A program made the translations under genes and the position numbers. The notes beneath the pieces are model-generated. The model worked only from the letters and a program-made list of their open reading frames with translations, made no database searches and was not told the origin of the DNA. From Lachnospiraceae bacterium (lineage in GTDB: Bacteria; Bacillota; Clostridia; Lachnospirales; Lachnospiraceae): DNA of 60,263 bases. This document shows, piece by piece, positions 21,112 to 32,567 of this stretch (position 1 is its first letter; each line of letters starts with the position of its first letter). The DNA is taken from contig JABUSY010000024.1 of assembly GCA_021442455.1 (NCBI GenBank), positions 1-60,263 on the forward strand. Reading direction: 5' to 3'.

Positions 21112-22167
21112 ATGGAACTGGATGAAAGAAAGAAGATTATACTGACTGCGATCATTCAGACTTATCTGACAACAGGGGAACCAGTCGGTTCTCGGACGAT
21201 TTCAAAGTATACAGACTTAAACTTAAGCTCTGCTACCATTCGAAATGAAATGTCGGATCTGGAAGAGATGGGTTATATTATGCAGCCGCACACTTCTGCT
21301 GGTCGCATTCCTTCAGATAAAGGTTATCGTTTATATGTAGATGAATTGATTCGACAAAAAGATCAAGAAGTTTCAGATATAAAAGAACTAATGATTGAAA
21401 AGACTGATCGACTGGAGAAGGTGCTGAAACAAGTGGTGAAGATTTTAGCATTTAACACAAATTATGCTACGATGATTATAGGCCCAGCTTATCATCAGAA
21501 TCGGCTTAAGTTTACTCAGCTTTCTAAAGTTAATGAGAATCAAATACTTGCTATTATAGTAGCAGAAGGTAATTTGGTGAAGAATCACATGATAGAGCTG
21601 AAAGAGCCTATTGATGAAGCAGAGCTACTGAAGTTAAATTTATTGCTGAATACTCAGCTGAATGGATTGACCATCGGCGAGATTAATCTCAATATGATTC
21701 AGCAGATGAAGCAGCAAGCGGGTATTCACAGTTCTGTGATCAGCAGCGTCGTAGATGCAGTGGCTGAAGCAATACAAATTGACGAAGAAGATATGCCGTT
21801 TTATACCAGTGGGACCACGAATATCTTTAAATACCCTGAATTAGCAGAGTCGAGTAAGGCTAGCGAACTCATTTTTGCTTTTGAAGAAAAGCGTGAGTTG
21901 GTAGAAATGCTTATGGAGAATAGCTTAGAAGAAGGTAGGTCTCCCGGAGCTGATATTCAGGTTTATATAGGAAATGAATCATCGATTCAAACCATGAAGG
22001 ATTGTTCCGTAGTGACGGCTAGTTACGATTTGGGAAAAGGGATGAAAGGGATCATAGGAATTATCGGACCCAAGAGAATGGATTATGAAAAAGTTGTGAA
22101 TAATTTAAAGACTCTCAAAACTCAATTAGATTCCATATTCAGAAAAAATGGCAAAACAAATACTTAG
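21112..22167 (+). CDS. hrcA: heat-inducible transcription repressor HrcA
   Basis: Repressor of class I heat-shock operons, binding CIRCE. 351 residues, normal length. The N-terminal winged helix has LTTGEPVGSRTISKYTDLNLSSATIRNEM compressed into the first 55 residues, followed by DLEEMGYIMQPHTSAGRIPSDKGYR in the dimerisation linker. The C-terminal domain contains the conserved IGPKRMDYEKV near residue 325. ATG at 21112 lies behind GAGGAGCTAAGCAGG. First gene of the autoregulated operon. Ends with TAG, one of five intact or near-intact genes here that use TAG as terminal stop. Confidence 0.96.
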   Translation: MELDERKKIILTAIIQTYLTTGEPVGSRTISKYTDLNLSSATIRNEMSDLEEMGYIMQPHTSAGRIPSDKGYRLYVDELIRQKDQEVSDIKELMIEKTDRLEKVLKQVVKILAFNTNYATMIIGPAYHQNRLKFTQLSKVNENQILAIIVAEGNLVKNHMIELKEPIDEAELLKLNLLLNTQLNGLTIGEINLNMIQQMKQQAGIHSSVISSVVDAVAEAIQIDEEDMPFYTSGTTNIFKYPELAESSKASELIFAFEEKRELVEMLMENSLEEGRSPGADIQVYIGNESSIQTMKDCSVVTASYDLGKGMKGIIGIIGPKRMDYEKVVNNLKTLKTQLDSIFRKNGKTNT

Positions 22168-22230
22168 AAAAGCGTGTTTCTGTATATCCAACTGGAAACT
22201 ACAGGTGCATCGGAAAGGTGGAGATAAATC

Positions 22231-22905
22231 GTGTCGAATACAAAAAAAGATAAGAAAAGTGAATTAGAATTAGAAGAGAAAAAGAAAACCGAAGAAAAAA
22301 CTTATGACCAAGCCATTGAAGAAGATAGCCTAAAGGTTGATGCAAGCAAAAACAAAAAAGAAGGAAATAGGGCATCGGAAAATTCAAGGGGTTCAGAAGG
22401 TAGGCAAGCTTCTGCAACAATTGACAAACAAGAATCTAAAGACAAAAAAATCTTCGGGAAGAAAAAGGAGAAAAAGGATAAAAAAGATGCACAAATAGAA
22501 AAAATAACTGACCGTCTAACCCGTCAGATGGCAGAGTTTGATAATTACAGAAAGCGTACGGATCAAGAAAAAGCCAGCATGTATATGATCGGAGCTAAAG
22601 ATGTTATTGAAAAGCTACTTCCTGTTCTAGATAATTTTGAGAGAGGACTGGCCGGAGTTGATTTGACAGACCCGTTTGTGGATGGTATGAATAAGATTTA
22701 CAAACAACTTAACACAATGATGGATAATCTAGGCGTTACCGTAATTGAAAGTGTGGGAAAAGAATTTGACACTCATCTTCACAATGCTGTGATGCATGTG
22801 GAAGATGAGAAAGTTGGCGAGAATATAATCGTTGAAGAATTTCAGAAGGGATACAAATATAAAGATGTTGTGGTGCGTCATAGTATGGTAAAGGTGGCTA
22901 ATTAA
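22231..22905 (+). CDS. grpE: nucleotide exchange factor GrpE
   Basis: Releases ADP from DnaK. 224 residues. The first 85 or so are a low-complexity lysine/glutamate-rich tail, longer than in many homologues, followed by the coiled-coil RLTRQMAEFDNYRKRT and the conserved KLLPVLDNFERGL and GVTVIESVGKEFDTHLHNAVMHV beta domain. GTG start at 22231 after GGAAAGGTGGAG, 63 bases after hrcA. Part of the HrcA operon. Confidence 0.95.
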   Translation: MSNTKKDKKSELELEEKKKTEEKTYDQAIEEDSLKVDASKNKKEGNRASENSRGSEGRQASATIDKQESKDKKIFGKKKEKKDKKDAQIEKITDRLTRQMAEFDNYRKRTDQEKASMYMIGAKDVIEKLLPVLDNFERGLAGVDLTDPFVDGMNKIYKQLNTMMDNLGVTVIESVGKEFDTHLHNAVMHVEDEKVGENIIVEEFQKGYKYKDVVVRHSMVKVAN

Positions 22906-22967
22906 GCAGCATATATCTGGTAAAATAAATAGCAAATTATAAAAATCGAATATGATAATATGATTAG

Positions 22968-24845
<1,878 letters not shown>

Positions 24846-25195
24846 AAGTATAGTAAGTTTAAATATCAGGAAAGATAGTTACCGGGTATGATGCCATCTC
24901 GATAGCGAAGCTCGATTGCTCTGCTGATGCAATCGACGAACATGTATCTGGGCTTTGCCCCAGTTGTTGTTAACACAGCGTGCAACCAGCACGCAACAAC
25001 ATAATTCAGTGAAGTAGCTTATTTGTTCATACTTCCTCGTTAATCTGATATCCATTCTTTCAAAAGTAGATGTAAGAATGACCTTTAGCCAGGCTGTCGT
25101 CCGGAGCTTTCTAACATAATAGGGTTGTTGAGAGCAGTCGCAGGAATGATGTTGTTTGTCAACAGCCTTGTTGTACTGTAGAGGTAGAAAATATT
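24846..25195 (+). other. dnaK-dnaJ intergenic region with three stem-loops
   Basis: This 350-base gap inside the operon holds three consecutive inverted repeats. TCGATTGC (24912-24919) pairs with GCAATCGA (24929-24936). CTGGG (24948-24952) pairs with CCCAG (24959-24963). GCGTGC (24978-24983) pairs with GCACGC (24989-24994), extended by TTGTT-type bases at 24965-24971 pairing with AACAACA (24995-25001). No T-run follows any of them, so they do not look like terminators. They could be a structured mRNA processing or stability element, a small RNA, or a repeat unit. I see no coding frame. Confidence 0.6.
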
Positions 25196-26377
25196 ATGGC
25201 TGAAAAAAAGAGAGATTATTATGAAGTTCTTGGAGTTAGTAAGGGGGCATATGATGCAACGCTGAAAAGAGCATATCGAAAACTGGCAAAAAAATATCAT
25301 CCGGACATAAATCCGGGCGATCAGGAGGCAGAAGTAAAGTTTAAAGAGGCCACAGAGGCATATTCAGTTTTGAGTGATCCGGAAAAAAGAAAACAGTATG
25401 ATCAGTTCGGTCATGCAGCTTTTGAAGGAGGAGATGGCAATTTTGGCGGCTTTGGAAGTTTCGATTTTAATGGTGCCGATATGGGAGATATCTTTGGTGA
25501 TATTTTTGGAAATCTGTTTGGCGGCGGACGTTCTCAACGTGCAAACAATGGCCCACAGAAAGGGGAGAACCTCAGGGCTATGCTTTATATTACTTTTGAA
25601 GAAGGAGTATTTGGTTGTGAGAAAGAACTAGAATTGATGCTCAAAGAAAATTGTTCTTCTTGTAACGGTAATGGTGCGAAGCCGGGGACATCGCCGGAGA
25701 CTTGTTCGACTTGTCATGGAAAAGGCCAAATTACATATACGCAGCATTCTGTTTTCGGTATAGTCAAGAATGTTCAATCGTGCTCTGACTGTGCAGGAAT
25801 AGGCAAGATTATCAAAGAAAAATGTAGTGTATGCCGTGGTACAGGCTTTACATCTAGAAAGAAAACTATTAAAGTAACAGTTCCGTCAGGTATTGATGAC
25901 GGACAGAGCATCCGGATGCGTGATAAGGGAGAGGTGGGACGTAATGGAGGTCCTAGAGGTGATCTACTGGTAGACGTATCGGTTGCACGCCATCCAATTT
26001 TTCAGAGAGATGGTATTAATATTTTTTCTACAGCTCCTCTTACTTATGCTCAGGCAGCACTGGGCGGAGACGTTCGGATCAGGACTTTAGATGGAGATGT
26101 TCTTTATACGGTAAAGCCAGGAACCCAGACAAATACTCGTATTCGTCTAAAAGGTAAGGGTGTGCCTTCACTGAAAAATGAAGGTGTCAGGGGCGATCAA
26201 TACGTAACGTTGGTTGTTCAGGTTCCTATCAAACTCAGTGAAGAAGCAAAGGAAGTGCTTAAAAAATTTGATGAAGCTTGTGCTAATTATTTATATGATG
26301 AAAAAGAAGAGAGCTTGAATAAAAAATCCGGAAAGAAGAAAAAGGGTTTTATAGATAAAATGAAAGAGGTATTTTAG
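25196..26377 (+). CDS. dnaJ: chaperone DnaJ (Hsp40)
   Basis: Co-chaperone that delivers substrates to DnaK and stimulates its ATPase. 393 residues. J domain with HPD at residues 35-37, then a Gly/Phe-rich linker ([11 protein letters not shown]). Four CxxCxGxG zinc motifs follow in order: [32 protein letters not shown] (about residues 150-220). The C-terminal substrate domain has [12 protein letters not shown] and a basic tail. Last gene of the HrcA operon, separated from dnaK by the stem-loop region and followed by a terminator. Confidence 0.97.
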   Translation: MAEKKRDYYEVLGVSKGAYDATLKRAYRKLAKKYHPDINPGDQEAEVKFKEATEAYSVLSDPEKRKQYDQFGHAAFEGGDGNFGGFGSFDFNGADMGDIFGDIFGNLFGGGRSQRANNGPQKGENLRAMLYITFEEGVFGCEKELELMLKENCSSCNGNGAKPGTSPETCSTCHGKGQITYTQHSVFGIVKNVQSCSDCAGIGKIIKEKCSVCRGTGFTSRKKTIKVTVPSGIDDGQSIRMRDKGEVGRNGGPRGDLLVDVSVARHPIFQRDGINIFSTAPLTYAQAALGGDVRIRTLDGDVLYTVKPGTQTNTRIRLKGKGVPSLKNEGVRGDQYVTLVVQVPIKLSEEAKEVLKKFDEACANYLYDEKEESLNKKSGKKKKGFIDKMKEVF

Positions 26378-26426
26378 GATTAACAAATAATTTATAAGTA
26401 TAAGTTGAGAATATATAGAGATGCTC

Positions 26427-26455
26427 AAGGCCGGGAATTTTCCAGGCCTTTTTAT
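26427..26455 (+). terminator. terminator of the dnaK operon
   Basis: AAGGCC (26427-26432) pairs with GGCCTT (26445-26450), with inner GG/CC pairs possible, followed at once by TTTTTAT. It is a typical intrinsic terminator 49 bases after the dnaJ stop. Confidence 0.9.
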
Positions 26456-26918
26456 AATTTGAAAAAAGTCAGTTGTCCGGAAAAGTATATTTGTAAAATA
26501 TATTTTGGGTGGGGAAAAGAAAGAGCGTATATCATTGTCTAATTCGTTAGTGCCTGCTTTATAGAAGTAGGTGTAGATATATATCAAAATTAAAAATCAA
26601 TAAATTAGATAGAGTCAATCAATTGAAAGAGTAGTTCTGAAGATGAGAATACTGTCCAAAATCGCCTTGTGGATTGCAATATCCGCTAGAATAATATTAC
26701 AGGCTCTCATGAGATTCTTGGCATTTTGAATATATCCAGTCTAGTGGATGAAAAGAAAATTTTAGGATCAATAGAAGTGACGAAGTTAACCAGAATTCCA
26801 CTTGCTTTGGAAGTGGGGAAAAGGTTATGATTATACTTATAAGATTTTTGATATTTGGGAAAATAAGATACTTTTCGGTTGAGATGATCTTTAGTATACG
26901 GACTTGCCAGAAAGAATC
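26456..26918. other. decayed DNA after the dnaK operon
   Basis: No recognisable frame on either strand. The region separates the dnaJ terminator from the promoter of the AEC transporter. Confidence 0.5.
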
Positions 26919-26947
26919 TTTACATTTAAAAAATATTCGTGTATGAT
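26919..26947 (+). promoter_or_regulatory. promoter of the AEC transporter gene
   Basis: TTTACA (26919-26924), 17-base spacer, TATGAT (26942-26947). About 45 bases upstream of the start codon. Confidence 0.75.
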
Positions 26948-26993
26948 ATAGCTAATAATGTATATAAAACTCTAAATTGTAAGGGGATAAAAA

Positions 26994-27926
26994 ATGAGTA
27001 CAGTCATCGTATTCCAGCAAATGCTGGTTATTTTTATTTTACTTGTTATCGGATATGGATTGAGCAAAAAGGGTTTGATTACGGACTCAGGGTCAAAACT
27101 TTTGTCTTTTCTGGTAGTTAATGTGACAAATCCGGCTATGATTCTGAGCAGTTTATTTGAAGATAATGTATCGGTGTCCCATCAGAATCTGATCATTATG
27201 ATTTTGTTTACCGCAATTATTTATGCAGGTCTTCTGCTGCTAGGGTGGATGCTACCAAAGTTGTACTGTGTTCCAGAAGAAGAGCAAAAGTATTATAATA
27301 TGATGGTGGTTTATGCTAGCACAGGTTTTATTGGCATACCGCTAATTTCAGCAGTTCTAGGGACGCAAGCGCTAATTTATGTGACAGTTTTTAATATTGC
27401 CTTTACTCTTTTGTTTTATATCCATGGGACTAGGATACTTCTTTCAGATGGCGAAAGGCAGAAGGTAACATGGAAGACATTTATCAATATTGGTACTGTG
27501 TCAGGGATTTTAGCTCTGTTGCTGTTCTGGTTTAGAATTCGATTTTCAGCTGTAATAGAAGACAGTATTATCACCATAGGAAAAGCAAGTACATTTCTAT
27601 CCATGACAGTGTTGGGTGTTTCATTAGCTCAGACACCTATTTATAAAATATTCAGTAGCATAAGAATGTTTCTGTTTATCCTGGCACGTATACTGATCAT
27701 TCCGGTAGTATTTTGCTTACTCATGAAACAGTTTTTTATCGAAAACATGATGATTAATGCGATGGCGCTGATGCTGGCCATGCCTTCAGCAAATATTCCG
27801 CTAATGTTTGCAAAACAGCATGGACTTGAAACGGAAACGCTTTCCAGAGGAATTGCACTGAGTACTATTTTGTCGATTGTGACGATTAGTGTAATTTCAA
27901 TGATAATATTAGGAGAAAAGATATGA
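26994..27926 (+). CDS. AEC (auxin efflux carrier) family transporter
   Basis: Predicted cytoplasmic-membrane carrier of the AEC family, some of whose members export organic acids; the substrate cannot be told from sequence. 310 residues with about ten hydrophobic segments in two halves. Family features are FLVVNVTNPAMILSSL near residue 40, YASTGFIGIPLISAVLG near residue 104 and MALMLAMPSANIPLMFAKQH near residue 260. ATG at 26994 follows AAGGGGAT and the gene has its own promoter. It is the only intact non-housekeeping gene in the window and interrupts the expected dnaJ-prmA-rsmE-iscS order, so it was probably inserted or was selectively kept. Confidence 0.9.
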   Translation: MSTVIVFQQMLVIFILLVIGYGLSKKGLITDSGSKLLSFLVVNVTNPAMILSSLFEDNVSVSHQNLIIMILFTAIIYAGLLLLGWMLPKLYCVPEEEQKYYNMMVVYASTGFIGIPLISAVLGTQALIYVTVFNIAFTLLFYIHGTRILLSDGERQKVTWKTFINIGTVSGILALLLFWFRIRFSAVIEDSIITIGKASTFLSMTVLGVSLAQTPIYKIFSSIRMFLFILARILIIPVVFCLLMKQFFIENMMINAMALMLAMPSANIPLMFAKQHGLETETLSRGIALSTILSIVTISVISMIILGEKI

Positions 27927-27939
27927 ATATGAAATAGAA

Positions 27940-28600
27940 TAAATATATGCTGAAGATGACCAGTGAGGTAGAAGATATAGCGTTTTGCATCCTAGTGCAG
28001 AGGATGAAGCAATTTTGAATCGAGTGAAATGGGATATGGAAAAGCTTCGTATTTTTGCTACATATTGGCGAAAGTATACTTGTCATTTTGTGATTCAGAA
28101 CTGGTTGGGGAAGAGAGATATTTACATCGTTTTTGAGATTCTGTATTCTAGGAGCAGAAGATAAAAACAGCGTTTGAAAGACGTCAGTCGTTCATTTTTG
28201 AAGCTTACATGCCGAGGAGATAAATCATGAAGCATATTGGGAACGTACTCCATGCGGACTTGTGAAAAAAATCTTCTCTGTTGTGAAGATGGCGAAGCAT
28301 AATTATGTCTGGAACGGGATAGTGGCAAGTACATTCAAGTAGTCTAAATGAATCTTCGTGCCCGTGAACGATGCTGTGCTGAGGTTATAGGAAGCGTTTG
28401 AAGATATCAGCAATATAAGATGCGCGTCTGATCCTTTGTAGAAAAGTGGAAGACTTTTTGGCTACTAGAGAATTGCTGTCCGGTATCCGATAAGGACAAG
28501 TGGATGCTGCTGTTTAGTGGATCAAGTGGGAAACTTTAAGAAAGAAACAATAATAAGTAGAAGGGAAGATTTTTACCTATTTTCCTATATGATGTTACTT
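27940..28600 (+). pseudogene. probable prmA and rsmE remnants
   Basis: In related Clostridia prmA (ribosomal protein L11 methyltransferase) and rsmE (16S rRNA m3U methyltransferase) lie between dnaJ and iscS. Here a reading near 28000-28100 gives AILNRVKWDMEKLRIF and later QNWLGK, resembling the PrmA N-terminal LLAKVQEGLEELRAF...NNWK. Near 28226 MKHIGNVLHADL resembles HIKNVLRMKP of RsmE. Both matches are short and heavily broken, and the call leans on synteny. Confidence 0.4.
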
Positions 28601-28602
28601 GC

Positions 28603-28631
28603 TTGAAAAGGATTAAGGTGGAGTATATAAT
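28603..28631 (+). promoter_or_regulatory. iscS promoter
   Basis: TTGAAA (28603-28608), 17-base spacer, perfect TATAAT (28626-28631). The start site would fall near 28638, only a few bases before GGAGG at 28640-28644, which argues for ATG 28650 as the iscS start. Confidence 0.8.
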
Positions 28632-28649
28632 CACTGTATGGAGGTTATA

Positions 28650-29804
28650 ATGGAAATATATTTAGATAATGCCGCAACTACCAGATGTTATCATGAAGTA
28701 AGGAATATTGTCGTAAAAACGATGATGGAGGATTATGGAAATCCTTCTTCTATGCATCGTAAGGGTGTGGCAGCAGAGCGCTATTTAAGGGAAGCAGCTC
28801 AAACTCTATCAGGTCTCCTGAAGGTGCATAAAAAGGAAATTTATTTTACATCAGGAGGCACGGAATCTAATAACTTGGCTTTAATGGGTACGGCGCTTGC
28901 GAACCAAAGGCGGGGAAGACATATCGTTACAAGTGTTATTGAGCATGCGGCTGTCTCGGCTCCCATTGCTGCTTTGGAGAAACAGGGCTTTTCTGTAACC
29001 CGTCTTCCCGTTAACAGAAAAGGATTGATTGATTTGAGAGAATTTGAGAAAGCAGTTACAGAAAATACCGTTCTGGTATCCATTATGTTTGTGAATAATG
29101 AGATCGGGTCAGTGGAGCCTGTTCAACAGATTGGGGAGTTGATCAAAAAGAAAAATCCCTCTGCTTTTTTTTATGTGGATGCCATTCAGGCATTCGGGAA
29201 ATATCGTATCCATCCGAAGAGGATGAAGATTGACCTACTCTCTGCCAGTGGCCATAAAATACACGGTCCAAAAGGTGTTGGTTTCTTGTATGTAAATGAT
29301 GAGGTGAGGATAGCCCCTATGATTTTGGGAGGAGGACAACAGAATGGCATGCGTTCAGGAACAGATAATGTTTCGGGTGTAGCCGGCCTGGCGGTAGCAG
29401 CAAAGAAGATATATAGTAATCTGGATGCGAATAACGCGCATATGTACAGGCTGAAAGAGCGGCTAGCAGCTGGTTTCAGATCTATGGAACAGGTGAAGAT
29501 TCATGGAATGGAGATTGATGAGGGAGCTCCTCACATTTTGAATGTTTCTTTTATGGGCATTAGGAGTGAGGTTCTGCTGCATACTCTTGAGGATAGAGAA
29601 ATTTATGTATCTGCCGGGAGTGCCTGTTCTAGTCATAATCGAGCTGGCAATGTTACACTGTCTGCCATTGGATGCAGCAAGTTAGAATTGGAATCGGCCA
29701 TTCGTTTTAGTTTTTGTGAGATGACACAGGTAGAGGAAATTGATAAAACGTTGAAAGTTTTGCATGAAGTATTGCCTATATTAAGACAATATAGACGATG
29801 CTGA
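28650..29804 (+). CDS. iscS: cysteine desulfurase (IscS/NifS family)
   Basis: PLP enzyme that takes sulfur from cysteine as a persulfide for tRNA thiolation and Fe-S assembly. 384 residues. Starts MEIYLDNAATTRCYHEV. The PLP region has TSGGTESNN, HAAVSAP with the ring-stacking His, and the Schiff-base Lys in SGHKIHGPKGVGF near residue 200. The catalytic Cys is in SAGSACSSHNR near residue 325. An upstream ATG at 28638 is open in frame, but ATG 28650 has GGAGG five bases before it and fits the promoter. It is the intact head of iscS-thiI-mtaB; its thiolation partner ThiI and the sulfur-inserting MtaB are both interrupted. Confidence 0.95.
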   Translation: MEIYLDNAATTRCYHEVRNIVVKTMMEDYGNPSSMHRKGVAAERYLREAAQTLSGLLKVHKKEIYFTSGGTESNNLALMGTALANQRRGRHIVTSVIEHAAVSAPIAALEKQGFSVTRLPVNRKGLIDLREFEKAVTENTVLVSIMFVNNEIGSVEPVQQIGELIKKKNPSAFFYVDAIQAFGKYRIHPKRMKIDLLSASGHKIHGPKGVGFLYVNDEVRIAPMILGGGQQNGMRSGTDNVSGVAGLAVAAKKIYSNLDANNAHMYRLKERLAAGFRSMEQVKIHGMEIDEGAPHILNVSFMGIRSEVLLHTLEDREIYVSAGSACSSHNRAGNVTLSAIGCSKLELESAIRFSFCEMTQVEEIDKTLKVLHEVLPILRQYRRC

Positions 29805-29889
29805 CCTTATAAGCACAGGCGGTTTAATTGTATATACGTGTAGAAGACTAAAAATCTGGCAATGTCTATATTGAGAAGGGAAGAAAAGA

Positions 29890-31065
29890 ATGTTTCAGGC
29901 ATTTTTAATAAAGTATGCGGAAATCGGAATCAAAGGGAAGAATAGGTATTTGTTTGAAGATGCTCTGGTCCAACATATGGTGAGGGTATTGAAGGAGGTT
30001 GATGGACATTTTGTAGTTAGCCGTGAGATGGGGCGTATCTATGTGAATGCGGAAGGAAATTTTGATTATGGCAGGGCTGTAGAGGCACTTAAGAGGGTAT
30101 TTGGTATTGTGGGAATTTGTCCGGTTGTGATTACAGAAGATGAAGGTTATGAAAAGCTAGAAGAGGCTGTGGTGGATTACGTCGGAAAGGTTTATCCGGA
30201 TCGGTCAAAGACATTTAAAATCTGTGCCCGTAGGGCGAATAAGAATTATCCGATGAATTCTATGAAACTGAATATGGTACTTGGGTAGGCGGTTCTCAAG
30301 GCATATCCTGAGATGAAGGTGGACGTTCATCATCCTGATATTTTCTTGACTGTGGAAGTGAGAAATAAAATATATATTTATTCAGAGATTATCCCAGGAC
30401 CCGGTGGAATGCCTGTGGGAAGCAATGGAAGCGCTATGCTTCTCCTGTCCGGTGGCATTGATTCACCGGTAGCTGGGTATAGGGTAGCCAAGCGGGGCGT
30501 GAAAATTAATGCTGTCTATTTTCATACGCCGCCTTATACCAGTGACCGAACGAAACAAAAAGTCGTGGATCTAGCCAGGTTAGTGGCGCGTTACAGCGGA
30601 CCGTTGCGTCTATATGTGGTGAATTTTACAGAAATCCAGTTGAAGATCTATGAAAAATGCCCTCACAATGAGCAGACGATCATTATGAGGCGGCACATGA
30701 TGATAATAGCTGAGGCTTTAGCGAAAAAAGATGGAGCGCTAGGATTAATAACCGGTGAAAGTATTGGGCAAGTGGCGAGTCAGACCATGCATAGTCTGGC
30801 ATGTACTAATGAAGTGTGTACCATGCCTGTATTCTATCCGCTAATCGGTTTTGATAAGCAGGAGATCATAGATGTGTCTATAAAAATTGGAACGTATGAT
30901 ACCTCTGTATTACCTTATGAGGATTGCTGTACGATATTTGTTGCTAAGCATCCGGTGACGAAGCCGAATTTGAAAATGATACGGCACTCGGAGAAAAAGT
31001 TGGCAAATGTGATAGACAGCATGTTGGCGACGGCGGTCAAGACTGCGGAGATAATTGAAATATAG
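29890..31065 (+). pseudogene. thiI: tRNA s4U synthetase ThiI, interrupted by one in-frame TAG
   Basis: ThiI transfers persulfide sulfur from IscS to U8 of tRNA and serves in thiamine thiazole synthesis. The whole 391-codon frame is preserved: ferredoxin-like and THUMP domains, then the PP-loop LLLSGGIDSPVAGY near residue 185, GESIGQVASQTM, and the CTIFVAKHPVTKP segment. The single defect is TAG at 30286-30288 (codon 133), where relatives have Glu or Gly (LG-x-AVLKAYPEMKVDVH). No frameshift or other stop is seen. Either a very recent nonsense mutation (for example GAG to TAG) or a codon that is sometimes read through. Natural stop is TAG at 31063-31065. Confidence 0.93.
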
Positions 31066-31244
31066 CAATTATTGGTCCGGAAGGGGGGATTATCAATGAG
31101 CAAAGCAATAAAAAACTGTGCTTCATGAGAACACCTGAACTTTTTTCTCTTAGTAAGCTTATTTGTTTACATCTTAGTCTTAACCTTTAAAGAGGAAAAA
31201 AATCAAGGAAATTAATAGAACTGAATTAGGAGAATAGAGTCATT

Positions 31245-32567
31245 ATGGGAAAGAAAGCAGCGTTTCATTCTTTGGGATGTAAAATAAATGCATATGAACT
31301 TTTGGCTATGCAGTAGCTGCTGAAAAAAAACGGATATGAAATTGTAGCATTTGAGCCGGGAGCTGATCTTTACTTAATCAATACGTGTACAGTTAGCAAT
31401 ATTGCTGACCGGAAGTCCAGGCAAATGCTTCATCGAGCAAAAAAGATGAATCCACATGCAGTGGTGGCGGCTGTCGGCTGCTATGCTCAATCCAAGGGTG
31501 AAGAGCTGCAACAGGATGCAACAATCGATCTTATAATCGGGAATAATAAGAAAAAGGATTTGCTTATGATTCTGAAGGAATACGAAGCAGGGATGGAACA
31601 ACATCTTCATAAGGTGGAGATCGGGCAAGTCAGCGAATATGAAGAATTGAAAATAGATCAAATGAAAGAACACACCAGAGCTTTTATCAAAGTTCAGGAC
31701 GGCTGCAATCAATTCTGTACCTATTGCATTATTCCATACGTCCGGGGGAGGGAGCGCAGTCGAAAGATTGAAGACGTCCGTGCAGAGGTGCGATGGCTGG
31801 CAGCGTCTGGTTGCCGAGAGGTGGTTCTATCTGGAATTCATCTAAGTTCATACGGCATAGATTTGGATCAAGGAGAGAAGTTATTGAGCTTAATACGCGC
31901 AGTGCATGATATAGAAGGCATAGAAAGGATCCGTCTAGGCTCTCTGGAGCCAACCATTATTACGGAAGAGTTTGTAAAGGAATTGGCAAGTCTTATTAAG
32001 GTTTGTCCTCATTTTCATTTGTCACTGCAGAGCGGTAGTAACCGGACGCTGAAGAGGATGAACCGGAAGTATACCAAGGAAAGATATCTGGAAAAATGCT
32101 GTATCCTGAGACAACAGTATGAGAACCTTTCGCTGACTACGGACATTATTGTTGGTTTTCCGGGAGAAAGAGCAGAGGACTTTGAAGAATCAAAAGCGTT
32201 TGTAGATAAGGTTTCATTTTTTGAGACTCATGTATTTCCTTATTCCAGAAGAGATGGGACCCAAGCGGCAAAATACACAGAACAGCTTACGGAGGTCGTG
32301 AAAAAAGAGAGAAGTAGAGAAATGTTGGCGTTGAACGCGAGGAAAAAAAAAGAATATTTACAGAGTTTTCTTGGGAAAGAGATAGAAATTTTGATTGAGA
32401 AAAAGATTATGCTGGGAGAGAAATACTATTGGAGCGGCCATGGCCGTGAGTATCAAAAAGCAGCGTTTCTGTCAGAACAAAATCTGGAAAATACACTTGT
32501 TCATGCTGTAGTGGTTGGAATCGTTCATGGGGATATACTGATATGTGAAAAAAAGTTCTTTGATTAA
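31245..32567 (+). pseudogene. mtaB: tRNA methylthiotransferase MtaB, interrupted by one in-frame TAG
   Basis: MtaB is a radical-SAM enzyme that adds a methylthio group to t6A37 of tRNA. The full frame of about 440 codons is readable. The N-terminal domain has HSLGCKINAYE, LINTCTVSNIADRKSRQM and VGCYAQ, with the three Cys of the auxiliary cluster. The radical-SAM motif is CNQFCTYC near residue 158, followed by a TRAM-like end. The one lesion is TAG at 31314-31316 (codon 24, AMQ-stop-LLKKNGYEIV), where relatives have Gln, a single C-to-T change. Reinitiation at ATG 31425 would lose two of the three cluster cysteines. ATG 31245 follows TTAGGAGAA. It sits next to the similarly broken thiI. Confidence 0.93.

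Noticed and set aside
30286-31316. General reassignment of TAG to a sense codon
   Set aside because: TAG is the natural end of hrcA, dnaJ, rnjA, topA and thiI itself, at the expected family length. At most partial suppression is possible, and other pseudogenes contain TAA and TGA as well.
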